Assembly (NCBI GenBank): GCA_037442025.1
Contig: JBBIRB010000028.1
Location: 1-35,713 of the forward strand
Length of the DNA stretch: 35,713 nt
Source: UBA2287 sp037442025
Lineage (GTDB): Bacteria; Bacteroidota; Bacteroidia; Bacteroidales; Tenuifilaceae
Direction of reading: 5' to 3'
Shown here: piece by piece, positions 1 through 8,205 of the stretch
How positions within the stretch are numbered: the first letter of the stretch is position 1
How the letters are laid out: each line of letters starts with the position of its first letter
Translations under genes and position numbers: made by a program
The notes under the pieces: generated by a model
The model's input: only the letters and a program-made list of their open reading frames with translations
Database searches by the model: none
Told to the model about the DNA's origin: nothing

Positions 1-285
1 CCTTGGGAATCATGCTTAGACGAATTAAGTGAGATTAATCGCTTAAGATACTGATTTCCATGGTTTTAAACAAATATTTTTGTGGCTATTTTGCTGATTT
101 TCATATATTTAACTAAATTATTTGTAAAGTAATTTCAACCCTTAATTCGCATTATATACCATTTAATGACAGATGCACTATATGTTTTGTAAACTTTTGC
201 CATATACTTTAAGCTAGCGTTTTGGTTTTTTTTGTTAATTTACTTTACTTTACTTTACACAATTATTAACCTAAAAATGATTGCA
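1..285. other. AT-rich intergenic region at window edge
   Basis: I see no convincing coding region. The stretch is AT-rich and ends in four perfect tandem copies of TTTAC (239-258), about 28 bases before the preferred start of the next gene, so they probably lie in its promoter or 5' leader. No clean TAnnTTTG box could be placed. Whatever gene precedes this lies outside the window. Confidence 0.5.
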
Positions 286-507
286 ATGAAAAAGGATTTA
301 ATCAAAAGGAAATTTGAAAATTTAAACAGAAAAGATTTGCTATTTCTTAAATCAGAAGAATTAAATCAGTTTAAAGGTGGTATGAAAGGAAAAGTAAAAT
401 GGTTCGATGCTGCCAATAACGTAGCCATAATTGAAACCGAAGATGGCAATGAGGTGATGGTAAGCTACACAAGTAATGAACTTGATGGTTGTGAGTTTAA
501 TAACTAA
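286..507 (+). CDS. Double-glycine leader peptide fused to a truncated cold-shock-like core
   Basis: The 73-residue product starts MKKDLIK and has a 32-residue leader ending LKSEELNQFKGG. Counting back from the cleavage site it has L-12, E-8, L-7, F-4, G-2 and G-1, the consensus of double-glycine leaders cut by C39-peptidase ABC exporters. The 41-residue core begins MKGKVKWFDA, the classic first strand of a cold-shock domain, and continues to a degenerate second RNA-binding strand (EVMVSY where CspA-type proteins have VFVHY). The RNP1 motif KGFGFI is replaced by NNVAII and the last two strands are missing; one Cys lies near the C-terminus. ATG 286 is chosen because it gives a normal-length leader; in-frame starts at 277 and 232 exist. 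Family knowledge: such leaders mark exported peptides. Inference: the core is a secreted or repurposed fragment. No cognate exporter lies in this window. It may instead be a decayed cold-shock gene. Confidence 0.6.
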   Translation: MKKDLIKRKFENLNRKDLLFLKSEELNQFKGGMKGKVKWFDAANNVAIIETEDGNEVMVSYTSNELDGCEFNN

Positions 508-547
508 CCTTAAAGCACTTATTTGCGATAAATAGTTAAATTTAAGT

Positions 548-574
548 GGATATCCTCTTTGGGTATCCGTTTTC
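548..574 (+). terminator. Rho-independent terminator
   Basis: GGATATCC (548-555) pairs with GGGTATCC (561-568) through one G-T wobble across a TCTTT loop, followed by GTTTTCTT. It lies about 40 bases after the double-glycine leader gene and just before the convergent rsmD stop. Confidence 0.65.
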
Positions 575-582
575 TTATTAAA

Positions 583-1113
583 CTACTTAAAAACGCTAAA
601 GTGTACGCTGCCATAATTTCGCACCTCGCTAAAGTTGGGTAACTTCGAAAGATCGGTTAGTTTCGAGTGTTCAACAATCAACCACCCATTTGGCTTTAAG
701 AGATTGCGGTTATATACTATTTCTGGAATTTTTTCGAATCCCTTCATTTCGTAGGGAGGATCGGCAAAAATAATATCGTATTGAGCATTTGTTTTTTCTA
801 AAAACCTAAAGGCATTTAATCGGAATGTCTTTATTTGATTTAGTTTTAACTCTGCCATTACTTTTCGTATGAATGCCAAATGAACCGCATCTAATTCAAC
901 TAGTTCAATACTATTACAACCCCTCGAAGCAAATTCGAAACTTATGCTTCCGGTCCCCGAAAAAAGATCGAGAACTGAAATTTCGTTAAAACAAAAGTGG
1001 TTGTTTAAAATGTTAAATAAGCTTTCCTTGGCAATATCGGTTGTGGGGCGTGCCTTGAAACTTTTGGGCGGATTGAACATTCTTCCCTTATACTCGCCGC
1101 TTACTATTCGCAT
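583..1113 (-). CDS. rsmD: 16S rRNA (guanine966-N2)-methyltransferase RsmD
   Basis: This 176-residue protein is the size of RsmD, which methylates G966 of 16S rRNA in the 30S subunit using S-adenosylmethionine. It has the N-terminal MRIVSGEYKGR strand, the RPTTD motif at residues 22-26, the SAM-binding DLFSGTG loop (49-55) and the catalytic DPPY motif (118-121). Its start overlaps the end of the upstream DUF3822 gene by 10 bases, so the two are translated together. The rsmD-DUF3822 pairing recurs in Bacteroidetes. The fold and motifs make this a firm call; no truncation is visible. Confidence 0.95.
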   Translation of the reverse strand: MRIVSGEYKGRMFNPPKSFKARPTTDIAKESLFNILNNHFCFNEISVLDLFSGTGSISFEFASRGCNSIELVELDAVHLAFIRKVMAELKLNQIKTFRLNAFRFLEKTNAQYDIIFADPPYEMKGFEKIPEIVYNRNLLKPNGWLIVEHSKLTDLSKLPNFSEVRNYGSVHFSVFK

Positions 1114-1955
1114 AGCGAAAGGTTAAATAGGGGTGTATACTGATGGTGGTATTCGAAAAGTTGATAGGAGTACTGGTTCATGTCGATTGGTAGACCAATT
1201 TCTACTGTTTTGAAATACCTTTCGAGTATGGCTTTCAAATCCGAGATTAATGGTTTTACACCAGTAACAAAGACTGAAGTAGAGGGAACATTACAATTGA
1301 AGTTTTGACAAATATTAATGGAGTGATAAGCAATATCGTCGGTTATTGTTGATCCCAATGAGCCACAGTGGGTAATATTTCCATTAGAAATTAAAATATA
1401 AATGGGCTTAACAGTTCCAAGGTGCAATACTATAGTGTTTTCGTATCTGGGTTGCTTCAATATTGCTTCAGTTGCTAAAAGGAGAGGTTCATGTAATGAT
1501 CTAACTTTTGTATGCGGCTGAATTTTTAACCATTCCGATACAAGTTGGGTTGGTAGGGAAAAAACGGAAAACATGCCAGAATGTAATCTGTTAAACCTAA
1601 CTTCGTCCAATTCGTTTAGTGTACAGGTTAGTTCTAGCAAGTATTTTGCTCTTGAAGGCTCAAAGAAATTGTGAGGAACTAAAGTGAAACTCTGTGCGTC
1701 GTATCCTAGTTGAACTTTCCTGAACTTTTGGGATATAATAGGAAACTGGATTATTAATTCTTGAATAACCGATCGCCAGTCGGGCGAATATGCATTTGAA
1801 TTCTCAAAATCGTTTGATACCAAAGCGATATGGTAATTCCTGACAGTATCGGTAATACAAAACGAAAATCCATTCAGTGAAAACTGAATGGATAATTCGT
1901 ATGATTCGGAACGGTTACTATCGAACGATTCGTCGAAAAGTTGGAGTTTTGCCAT
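1104..1955 (-). CDS. DUF3822 (BT3980-like, actin/ASKHA-fold) protein
   Basis: This 283-residue protein matches the DUF3822 family typically found next to rsmD in Bacteroidetes. Family knowledge: a structural-genomics representative (BT_3980) has an actin-like ATPase (ASKHA) fold, but the cellular role is unknown. The sequence shows two similar halves, with the second carrying VLHLGTVKPIYILISNGN followed by a glycine/serine turn, compatible with a duplicated ASKHA core. No signal peptide or membrane segment is seen, so it should be cytoplasmic. It lies 17 bases downstream of a single-pass membrane protein and overlaps rsmD by 10 bases, forming a three-gene operon. Confidence 0.8.
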   Translation of the reverse strand: MAKLQLFDESFDSNRSESYELSIQFSLNGFSFCITDTVRNYHIALVSNDFENSNAYSPDWRSVIQELIIQFPIISQKFRKVQLGYDAQSFTLVPHNFFEPSRAKYLLELTCTLNELDEVRFNRLHSGMFSVFSLPTQLVSEWLKIQPHTKVRSLHEPLLLATEAILKQPRYENTIVLHLGTVKPIYILISNGNITHCGSLGSTITDDIAYHSINICQNFNCNVPSTSVFVTGVKPLISDLKAILERYFKTVEIGLPIDMNQYSYQLFEYHHQYTPLFNLSLCE

Positions 1956-1972
1956 GCGGCTAAACCTTAGTT

Positions 1973-2572
1973 TTATTCCCAGTTACCTGCGCTATTGTTT
2001 GCAACGTTAATATCTCCAACCTGAAGGCCGGGATAACGCTCAAGCTTTTTACGCATATCATTCAAGTTAATGATAAGTTGCTTGTCAAGTCCCTGCAATA
2101 TAATGTCGTTATGCGCTTTTGCCTCAAAAACTTTAACCTTCACTTTTGAACCAGTTTCAATTTCTCCAGCCACCAATTCAAAGTGTGCATTGCCTACAAG
2201 TGGTACGTAACTTATTGAGTCAATTGGATACCCTTTTAGCAAACTATCTTTTACACTCACCTTAATGGTTTCCCTGTAAACTAAACCTTTGGCTACTGCC
2301 AACGAATCGTCGAGTGATCCAATTTGCTTTTCAACTTTAAATGAGTCATACTTCATAAAGTGGATAAGCGTATCGAAACTGCCAGTAAACTTACCGTATT
2401 GTGATCGAAAAGCCAACTGAGCCGTACGAATAGCTTTTAAACGCTCAATGGTTTTGTTATATCGAATCTCTTTTTCGCTTTCGAAGCGAATGGGGTGCAT
2501 TATGCTTTCAACTACGAAATAAGCAAGTGCAACTATAACAACGAGTAGTAGAATTTGAAGAACCCTTTTCAT
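1973..2572 (-). CDS. Single-pass membrane protein with weak pseudopilin-like region
   Basis: This 199-residue protein has one N-terminal membrane helix (residues 4-23, MKR then a run of L, V and I) and an otherwise soluble, charged extracytoplasmic part. After the helix comes a segment reading RLKAIRTAQLAFRSQYGKFT, which resembles the helix after the membrane anchor in type II secretion and type IV pseudopilins. The prepilin-peptidase site (G before F/M, then E at +5) is absent, so it is not a standard prepilin. It is the first gene of the operon with DUF3822 and rsmD, and a good promoter lies just upstream. Function is unknown. Because DUF3822 shares the ASKHA fold with PilM, a PilM/PilN-like cytoplasm-to-membrane pair is a speculative possibility. 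Confidence 0.7.
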   Translation of the reverse strand: MKRVLQILLLVVIVALAYFVVESIMHPIRFESEKEIRYNKTIERLKAIRTAQLAFRSQYGKFTGSFDTLIHFMKYDSFKVEKQIGSLDDSLAVAKGLVYRETIKVSVKDSLLKGYPIDSISYVPLVGNAHFELVAGEIETGSKVKVKVFEAKAHNDIILQGLDKQLIINLNDMRKKLERYPGLQVGDINVANNSAGNWE

Positions 2573-2600
2573 TTCAGTTTTTTTAGGTTATGTTTGCCTG

Positions 2601-2629
2601 CAAATTTATAAATATTATAAATATTACAA
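2601..2629 (-). promoter_or_regulatory. Bacteroidetes-type promoter for the membrane protein-DUF3822-rsmD operon
   Basis: Read on the minus strand, TTG (2629-2627) is followed after 18 bases by TAAATTTG (2608-2601), matching the Bacteroidetes -33 TTTG / -7 TAnnTTTG pattern. Transcription would start about 20-25 bases before the ATG at 2572. A TAnnTTTG-like box TATGTTTG on the plus strand (2589-2596), without a matching -33 element, may serve the divergent helicase gene. Confidence 0.55.
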
Positions 2630-2651
2630 CACTTAGCACAAAAATAAAGTT

Positions 2652-4067
2652 TTGATTAGCCAAAAATTCATTGTTAATGCGGTGGTTCAAGCAATGGAGT
2701 ACGAACTTACCGACAGCCAGACTGAGGCTGTTGAAAAATTGTCGCCCTTTATTCTCAATCCCGATTTGGACCAATGCTTTATTCTGAAAGGATATGCCGG
2801 AACTGGAAAAACCACTCTGGTTGCTTCGCTTGTACGCGTTCTTAGTTCCATTGGGGCAAAGGTTATCCTATTGGCTCCAACGGGTAGGGCAGCAAAAGTG
2901 CTGTCGGGTTATGCAAATTATCCTGCGTATACCATACACAAATGGATTTACAGGCAGAAAAGTATGAAGGATGGGATTGGCCGGTTTGCGCTGGATAGAA
3001 ATTTGGCTAAGAATGCTTTTTATATTGTCGACGAGGCTTCCATGCTTAGCAATTCTGAAGAAGATAGCGCTTTTGGTTCCGGGCAATTATTGACAGATTT
3101 GATAGAGTACGTTCGAAGTGGCGAAAACTGCAAAATGATTTTAGTTGGCGACGATGCGCAATTACCCCCTGTTAAGCAGTTGCTAAGTCCAGCTTTAAAT
3201 GCCCGTGAACTATTGTATCTGGGTTATATTGCCACCGAATCGCAGTTAATCGATGTGGTAAGGCAGACCGAAGAATCAGGCATACTCCATAATGCTATTT
3301 TATTAAGAGATCATATAAATTTAGGAAGAAATACTCTTCCAAAATTTCAAACTGCAGGTTATTCTGATATTGTAAGCATCAATGGTACTGAAGTGCCAGA
3401 AGCCATTGAGCAATGCTATAATCGAAATGGTGTTGAGGAAACGGTTGTAATCAGCTATTCAAATAAAAGAGCAAACATTTACAATGGCGGCATTAGAAAT
3501 CAAATTTTATGGCACGAGTCAGAAATAGCCAATGGCGATTTGCTAATGGTGGCCCGTAACAATTATTTTTGGAGCGAAGGAATTGATGGTTTGCCCTTTA
3601 TTGCAAATGGCGATATGCTTGAGTTGCTTAAGATATATGGTTTTAAGGAACTGTACGGGTTACGATTTGCCAGAGCGCAGGTTCGCATGGTCGATTACGA
3701 ACAGCAAGAGTTTGAAGCAAATCTGTTGCTTGATACTTTATTAATTGATGGACCATCGCTTCCAACCGACCGACAAAAGATTTTCTTCGAATCGGTTTCT
3801 GAAGATTATGCTCATATAAAAACGAAGGCTGGGAGGATGAGTAAAATTAAAATGGATCCGCATTACAATGCCCTTCAGGTTAAATTTGCGTATGCAATCA
3901 CTTGCCATAAAGCGCAGGGAGGGCAATGGAAAAATGTCTTCATCGACTATGGTTACCAAAAGCCTGAAAATATAGGTTTGGACTATTTGCGGTGGCTATA
4001 TACCGCATTTACCCGTGCAACTCAAAGAGTTTATCTGATAAATTTCCCCAAAGAGTTCTTTTTATAA
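2652..4067 (+). CDS. RecD2/UvrD-like superfamily 1 ATP-dependent DNA helicase (AAA family ATPase)
   Basis: This 471-residue protein belongs to the short RecD-like helicases common in Bacteroidetes. Walker A is GYAGTGKTT near residue 48; the DEAS Walker B box lies near residue 126; motif III is GDDAQLPPV near residue 175. The C-terminal UvrD-like core ends with AYAITCHKAQGGQWKNVFID and LYTAFTRATQRVYLI, the motifs that couple ATP hydrolysis to translocation. It lacks the N-terminal extensions of full RecD2. The frame opens with a TTG at 2652; the first ATG is at 2694 (MEYELTDSQ). The extra 14 residues resemble the amphipathic start of relatives, so TTG is possible, but ATG 2694 would keep all motifs and is the conservative choice. 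Likely role: DNA repair or recombination. Confidence 0.85.
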   Translation: MISQKFIVNAVVQAMEYELTDSQTEAVEKLSPFILNPDLDQCFILKGYAGTGKTTLVASLVRVLSSIGAKVILLAPTGRAAKVLSGYANYPAYTIHKWIYRQKSMKDGIGRFALDRNLAKNAFYIVDEASMLSNSEEDSAFGSGQLLTDLIEYVRSGENCKMILVGDDAQLPPVKQLLSPALNARELLYLGYIATESQLIDVVRQTEESGILHNAILLRDHINLGRNTLPKFQTAGYSDIVSINGTEVPEAIEQCYNRNGVEETVVISYSNKRANIYNGGIRNQILWHESEIANGDLLMVARNNYFWSEGIDGLPFIANGDMLELLKIYGFKELYGLRFARAQVRMVDYEQQEFEANLLLDTLLIDGPSLPTDRQKIFFESVSEDYAHIKTKAGRMSKIKMDPHYNALQVKFAYAITCHKAQGGQWKNVFIDYGYQKPENIGLDYLRWLYTAFTRATQRVYLINFPKEFFL

Positions 4068-4142
4068 AAAACGAACTGTGTTGTTTTTTACATATTACAA
4101 AATATAGTACTTTTAGGCTTTATAAACCCTAATTCGCTTGCT

Positions 4143-6182
4143 ATGAAGTTGAAAATTAGGCAAAAAATTTTGCTGTATATTCTCAGTTCTTTTGTATTGC
4201 TTTATATTGGTGCTATTGGCTATGTTGTATTGTCGTCGAGAAACAATTTATACAACGATGCTCACGAAAAGGCCGCTCTTGTTGCAAGTAATGCTGCAGG
4301 ACAGGTGAAAAACTTTTTTGAGCGCGATTTATCTTTAACTCGAACTTTATCCAAGGCATTTCTGGTATATAAAAATTTACCTCCCGAGCAATGGCAAAAG
4401 CTTTTCATGTCGATGTATGAGCCCATTCTTGAAGCCAATCCACATGTATATTCAATTTGGGACAGTTGGGAGTACTATGGCTTTGTTCTTGGTTACACCA
4501 AGGATCATGGTAGGTTTGTTATAAGTTTGCACAAGGAGGATGGTAAAATATTAAAACAATTTGAGGAACGAAGTTTAAATGGGGATCCTCCGCTCTACGG
4601 AGCCTTTAAACGAAATGCCAAAGAGAATTTGTGGGAACCCTATGTGGATCAGGTTCTCACCGGAAAGCGAGAGGCTAGGTTAATGACAACCGCTGCAACA
4701 CCTATTATAGTAGGTGGAAAATTTGTTGGTCTTATTGGTCTCGACATTGTTCTGGAAGAGTTGCAAGAAATTGTAAAACAGATTCGACCTGTTAATGGAA
4801 GTTTTGCATACCTAGTATCTAATACGGGCATAATTGCTGGCCACCCCGATAGCAAATACATTAATAAAAACATCAGCGATGTTTACGGTACTGAAACCGA
4901 GCGCGAAAATATTATTCAGCGAATCCAGAATGCAGAGGAGTTCTCGTATACTCATGTTGATAGCAAAGGGCAAAAGCATGTAGTGTTCTATTCGCCAATA
5001 AAACCAGGGCAAGTCATTTCTCCATGGTCGTTGGCTTTGTCAATTCCGTACAATGAAATGATGCGTGTTGCTAACCGCACCCTATACGTATCGTTAATAG
5101 TTGGTTTGTTTGGTTTAGTGCTTTTTATAATTTTAATTGTTTTTGTATCCGATAACTTAACTCAACCCATACGGAAGATTACCACCTCATTAAAACACCT
5201 TTCGCAGGGAGAAATTTCATCGAAACTGGTTTTGAACATCGAAACTGGCGATGAGATTGAAGAAATGGCCGATGCCCTTAATGTTTCGCTAAAGGGCTTG
5301 AATAGTAAAACTGCATTTGCATTAGATATTGGAAATGGAGTGCTCAATACTGATTTGGAGCTGCTTGGCAATCAGGATTTACTCGGGAAGTCGTTAATTG
5401 AAATGAGGAATAGCCTTAAGAAAGCCAAGGAGGAAGAGGAAAACCGCCGGGCCGACGATGAAAGAAGAACTTGGGCTAATGAAGGATTTGCAAAGTTTGC
5501 CGATATCATTCGAAAGAACAGCAATAATTTACAAACACTTTTCGACGAAATTACTTCAAACATCGTTAAGTACCTTAAAGCCAATCAGGCAGGCCTTTTT
5601 ATTTTGAACGATGATGAAAAGAACGACCCACATTTCCAACTGGTATCTGCTTATGCTTGGGATCGTAAAAAATTTCTAACAAAGCGAGTAGAAATGGGCG
5701 AGGGACTTGTTGGAGCCTGTGCACTTGAAAAGGAAACCATACTGCTAACCGAAATACCTGCCGATTATGTAAATATTACATCGGGTTTAGGGAAAGCCAC
5801 ACCCCGTTGCGTAGTTTTGGTTCCTTTAAAGAACGAAGAGAATGTGCTGGGCGTAATCGAAATGGCTTCGTTTAATTTATTTCAAACCCACGAGGTTGAT
5901 TTTCTCGAGCGGGTTGGGGAAAGTATTGCATCCGCAATACTTTCGGTTAAAATCAATGCAAAAACCCGCCAACTTCTAGAGCAGTCGCAACAGCAAGCAG
6001 AAGAAATGCTCGCACAGGAGGAAGAGATGAGACAGAACATGGAGGAACTTCAGGCTACACAGGAGGAAATGAGTAGAAAAGCAGAGGAGCAGAAAAAGCG
6101 AGAAGAGGAAATGAAACGGCAGTACGAAATTGAAATTTCTCATTTGAGAGGTATTATGGAGCAACATGGTATAAATTTTTAA
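4143..6182 (+). CDS. Membrane sensor: dCache, HAMP, GAF and C-terminal coiled coil
   Basis: This 679-residue protein has a membrane helix at about 9-29, a large extracytoplasmic Cache-type ligand-binding region (about 40-300, with IWDSWEYYG and the LIGLDIVLEEL strand), a second helix at about 313-335, a HAMP linker at 336-390 (NLTQPIRKI), a GAF domain at about 455-600 and a strongly charged coiled coil at 600-670 rich in QEEEMRQNMEELQ. No histidine kinase, GGDEF, phosphatase or methyl-accepting module follows. Family knowledge: Cache domains bind small extracellular ligands and HAMP/GAF domains pass signals on. Inference: it signals through a partner that docks on the coiled coil. A strong terminator follows, so it is probably monocistronic. 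The ligand cannot be told from sequence. Confidence 0.85.
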   Translation: MKLKIRQKILLYILSSFVLLYIGAIGYVVLSSRNNLYNDAHEKAALVASNAAGQVKNFFERDLSLTRTLSKAFLVYKNLPPEQWQKLFMSMYEPILEANPHVYSIWDSWEYYGFVLGYTKDHGRFVISLHKEDGKILKQFEERSLNGDPPLYGAFKRNAKENLWEPYVDQVLTGKREARLMTTAATPIIVGGKFVGLIGLDIVLEELQEIVKQIRPVNGSFAYLVSNTGIIAGHPDSKYINKNISDVYGTETERENIIQRIQNAEEFSYTHVDSKGQKHVVFYSPIKPGQVISPWSLALSIPYNEMMRVANRTLYVSLIVGLFGLVLFIILIVFVSDNLTQPIRKITTSLKHLSQGEISSKLVLNIETGDEIEEMADALNVSLKGLNSKTAFALDIGNGVLNTDLELLGNQDLLGKSLIEMRNSLKKAKEEEENRRADDERRTWANEGFAKFADIIRKNSNNLQTLFDEITSNIVKYLKANQAGLFILNDDEKNDPHFQLVSAYAWDRKKFLTKRVEMGEGLVGACALEKETILLTEIPADYVNITSGLGKATPRCVVLVPLKNEENVLGVIEMASFNLFQTHEVDFLERVGESIASAILSVKINAKTRQLLEQSQQQAEEMLAQEEEMRQNMEELQATQEEMSRKAEEQKKREEEMKRQYEIEISHLRGIMEQHGINF

Positions 6183-6205
6183 TATTTTTTTAAAATATCA
6201 ATTAG

Positions 6206-6239
6206 GTTCAACTCCGCACTGGAGTTGAACTTTTTTTTT
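6206..6239 (+). terminator. Strong Rho-independent terminator
   Basis: A perfect 10-bp stem, GTTCAACTCC (6206-6215) with GGAGTTGAAC (6221-6230), encloses a GCACT loop and is followed by nine T. It ends the Cache-HAMP-GAF sensor gene and insulates msrA. Confidence 0.92.
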
Positions 6240-6266
6240 GATGCGCTGTTAAAATGGTAAAAGTAA

Positions 6267-6911
6267 ATGGTGAAAGTATTTTTAAAATATTTTTTAATAA
6301 CGGCACTGCTAGCAACTATTGCTGTAGCATTGCAATCACAATCCCCCAAAAAAATGAAACAAAACGAAGAAATTGTAACCCTTGGTGCTGGCTGTTTTTG
6401 GTGTGTTGAGGCTATTTTCGAGCGCCTTCATGGTGTTAAAAAAGTAATATCGGGTTATTCTGGTGGTACCCTTGCAAACCCAACCTACAAGGAAGTTTGT
6501 TCGGGCTTAACGGGACATGCAGAAGTGGTTCAGGTAGTTTACGACCCAACCTTGGTTCACTTTGCTACAGTTCTCGAAGTTTTTTTTAAAACCCACGATC
6601 CTACAACTCCTAATAGGCAAGGGGCCGACGTTGGAACCCAGTATCGTTCGGTTATTTTTTACCATACCAATGAGCAGAAGCAAGTTGCTGTAGATATTAT
6701 TGAGCAACTGAATAAGGAGAAAATTTGGGTAAACCCCATTGTAACTGAAGTTACCCAGTTTTCGAAGTTTTACAAAGCCGAAGATTATCATCAGGACTAC
6801 TTTGCTAACAATAGAACCCAATCGTACTGTCAAGCTGTAATAACCCCAAAGGTTAACAAATTTGAGAAGGTTTTCAGCAACTATTTAAAAGATAAGTATA
6901 AATCGAATTAA
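6267..6911 (+). CDS. msrA: Peptide methionine-(S)-S-oxide reductase MsrA, exported form
   Basis: MsrA reduces methionine-(S)-sulfoxide in proteins. The 214-residue sequence carries the catalytic GCFWC motif (nucleophile Cys43), the YSGG and TGHAEVVQVVYDP motifs, GTQYRSVIFYH, and the YHQDYF segment, with a further Cys in SYCQAV near the end that may resolve the disulfide. An N-terminal hydrophobic stretch (about 5-23, ending near ALQSQS) precedes the domain, so the enzyme is probably exported or membrane-anchored and repairs envelope proteins. There is no MsrB domain. The gene follows a strong terminator and converges on a thioesterase gene 14 bases away. The start is the only one that includes the signal-like segment. 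Confidence 0.93.
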   Translation: MVKVFLKYFLITALLATIAVALQSQSPKKMKQNEEIVTLGAGCFWCVEAIFERLHGVKKVISGYSGGTLANPTYKEVCSGLTGHAEVVQVVYDPTLVHFATVLEVFFKTHDPTTPNRQGADVGTQYRSVIFYHTNEQKQVAVDIIEQLNKEKIWVNPIVTEVTQFSKFYKAEDYHQDYFANNRTQSYCQAVITPKVNKFEKVFSNYLKDKYKSN

Positions 6912-6925
6912 GGTAAGGTTTAAGT

Positions 6926-7414
6926 TTAATTTACTGTGCTAAAAAATGCTTCATAGCCTGGATAATGAAGCTTGGCCCGGGCCATTTCCTCGGAGTATGT
7001 AAAAAATTGCGCATTGCCTTCGGCACATATATCCCCTTTCCAATCATAAATAGTTGCTTTAATAGTAGCCAGCTTCTTTTCGAAATTTACTACTCTGGCT
7101 CGAAGCGTCAGTGGGCCCTCGTTTACCAAAATAGCTTTTCGATATCGTATATCAATACGAGAGGTAACACCTGCAGTTTTAAGGAGTATGTATACAGCCC
7201 AGCATGAAATTTCATCAATTAGTGTGGCTTGAATTCCTCCGTGTAAAATGTTGAAGTAGCCTTGCAAATGCTCTTTCGGATGCCAACTACATATAACTTC
7301 CTGATTTATGTCATCCAAAAGAAAAGTCATATTTAGCCCCTTATCATTTCGGCTGGCACAACCGAAACAATGGTAGCCATTAAGCTTATTAAATGGGTTG
7401 TGAATGGGAATCAT
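6926..7414 (-). CDS. PaaI-type hotdog-fold thioesterase
   Basis: This 162-residue protein fits the PaaI/YigI-like hotdog thioesterases that cleave acyl-CoA thioesters. The family signature is HGGIQATLIDEISCWAV from residue 58, with the acidic residue Asp67 on the central helix. An N-terminal CFGCASRNDKGLNM (16-29) with two Cys is common in this subgroup. It is cytoplasmic, with no signal peptide. It is convergent with msrA and divergent from the TetR gene 137 bases away. The substrate is not deducible. Confidence 0.85.
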   Translation of the reverse strand: MIPIHNPFNKLNGYHCFGCASRNDKGLNMTFLLDDINQEVICSWHPKEHLQGYFNILHGGIQATLIDEISCWAVYILLKTAGVTSRIDIRYRKAILVNEGPLTLRARVVNFEKKLATIKATIYDWKGDICAEGNAQFFTYSEEMARAKLHYPGYEAFFSTVN

Positions 7415-7525
7415 AGTACTAATATTTCCTGTAAAAATAAAAAAAGATATACAAATGAATACTTTTTGTTTTAAACCTTAGTTTTAAAAATTGTTCAATT
7501 CTTTATACCTATTTATTTTACTTTA

Positions 7526-7533
7526 TATATTTG
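7526..7533 (+). promoter_or_regulatory. Candidate -7 box for the TetR-family gene
   Basis: TATATTTG fits TAnnTTTG and lies 18 bases before the ATG at 7552, giving a very short leader. No TTG is found at the usual 18-20 base spacing, so the promoter may be activator-dependent or weak. Confidence 0.35.
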
Positions 7534-7551
7534 TAGCAAACCTTTATAGCC

Positions 7552-8163
7552 ATGCCAAAAAAAACGTTATCTACCAAAGAAAAGCTTCTTGCTGCTGCTA
7601 CCGAGTTGTTTATTCAAAAAGGATTTGACAGGGTAGGAGTTCGCGAAATTGCTGCCAAAGCAGGCATCAATCTATCGTTAATGAATTACTATTTTCAGAG
7701 TAAGGAAAGGTTGCTGGAGCATATTTTTGAGAAAATTATTATATCAAAGGCAACGCATTTAAAGCAAATACTCGATTCTAATATTTCATTAGAAGACAAA
7801 ATTAAAAAGTACACTACTGAATATATCGATGTGTTAATAGATAATCCATTGATAGTCTCCTTCTTCTTGGCAATTCTGCATAGGAATCCAGAGAAAATAG
7901 TAGCCATGGCTTCAATTCGAACCCTCTATAACTCTGAAGTTTTCTGTAAGCAACTTGAAGATGAAATGAAGGCTGGAAGAATTAGACAGGTTGACCCTGA
8001 GCAGGTATTCATTTGTATAGTATCACTTGTTATTTTTCCTTTTGCCATTAAGGATTTGATAATGGATCGTAATAATTTTTCGAGTAGCGAGTTCAATAAA
8101 TTTAGCCAACAACGTAAGGAAGTAGTATCGCAAATGGTGCTTAATTTTATTGGATTAAAGTAG
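7552..8163 (+). CDS. TetR/AcrR-family transcriptional regulator
   Basis: This 203-residue protein has the TetR N-terminal DNA-binding domain: KEKLLAAATELFIQKGFDRVGVREIAAKAGIN then LSLMNYYFQSKERLL (about residues 8-56), containing the helix-turn-helix and the tyrosine-rich recognition helix. The C-terminal ligand domain (about 80-200) is all-helical and not assignable to a ligand. It points at the catabolic cluster that begins 270 bases downstream and is the only transcription factor nearby, so it may control that cluster; this is inference from position. Confidence 0.9.
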   Translation: MPKKTLSTKEKLLAAATELFIQKGFDRVGVREIAAKAGINLSLMNYYFQSKERLLEHIFEKIIISKATHLKQILDSNISLEDKIKKYTTEYIDVLIDNPLIVSFFLAILHRNPEKIVAMASIRTLYNSEVFCKQLEDEMKAGRIRQVDPEQVFICIVSLVIFPFAIKDLIMDRNNFSSSEFNKFSQQRKEVVSQMVLNFIGLK

Positions 8164-8205
8164 GGGCTTTTACTATTAGCATTAAATTATGCATAATATA
8201 AAATA

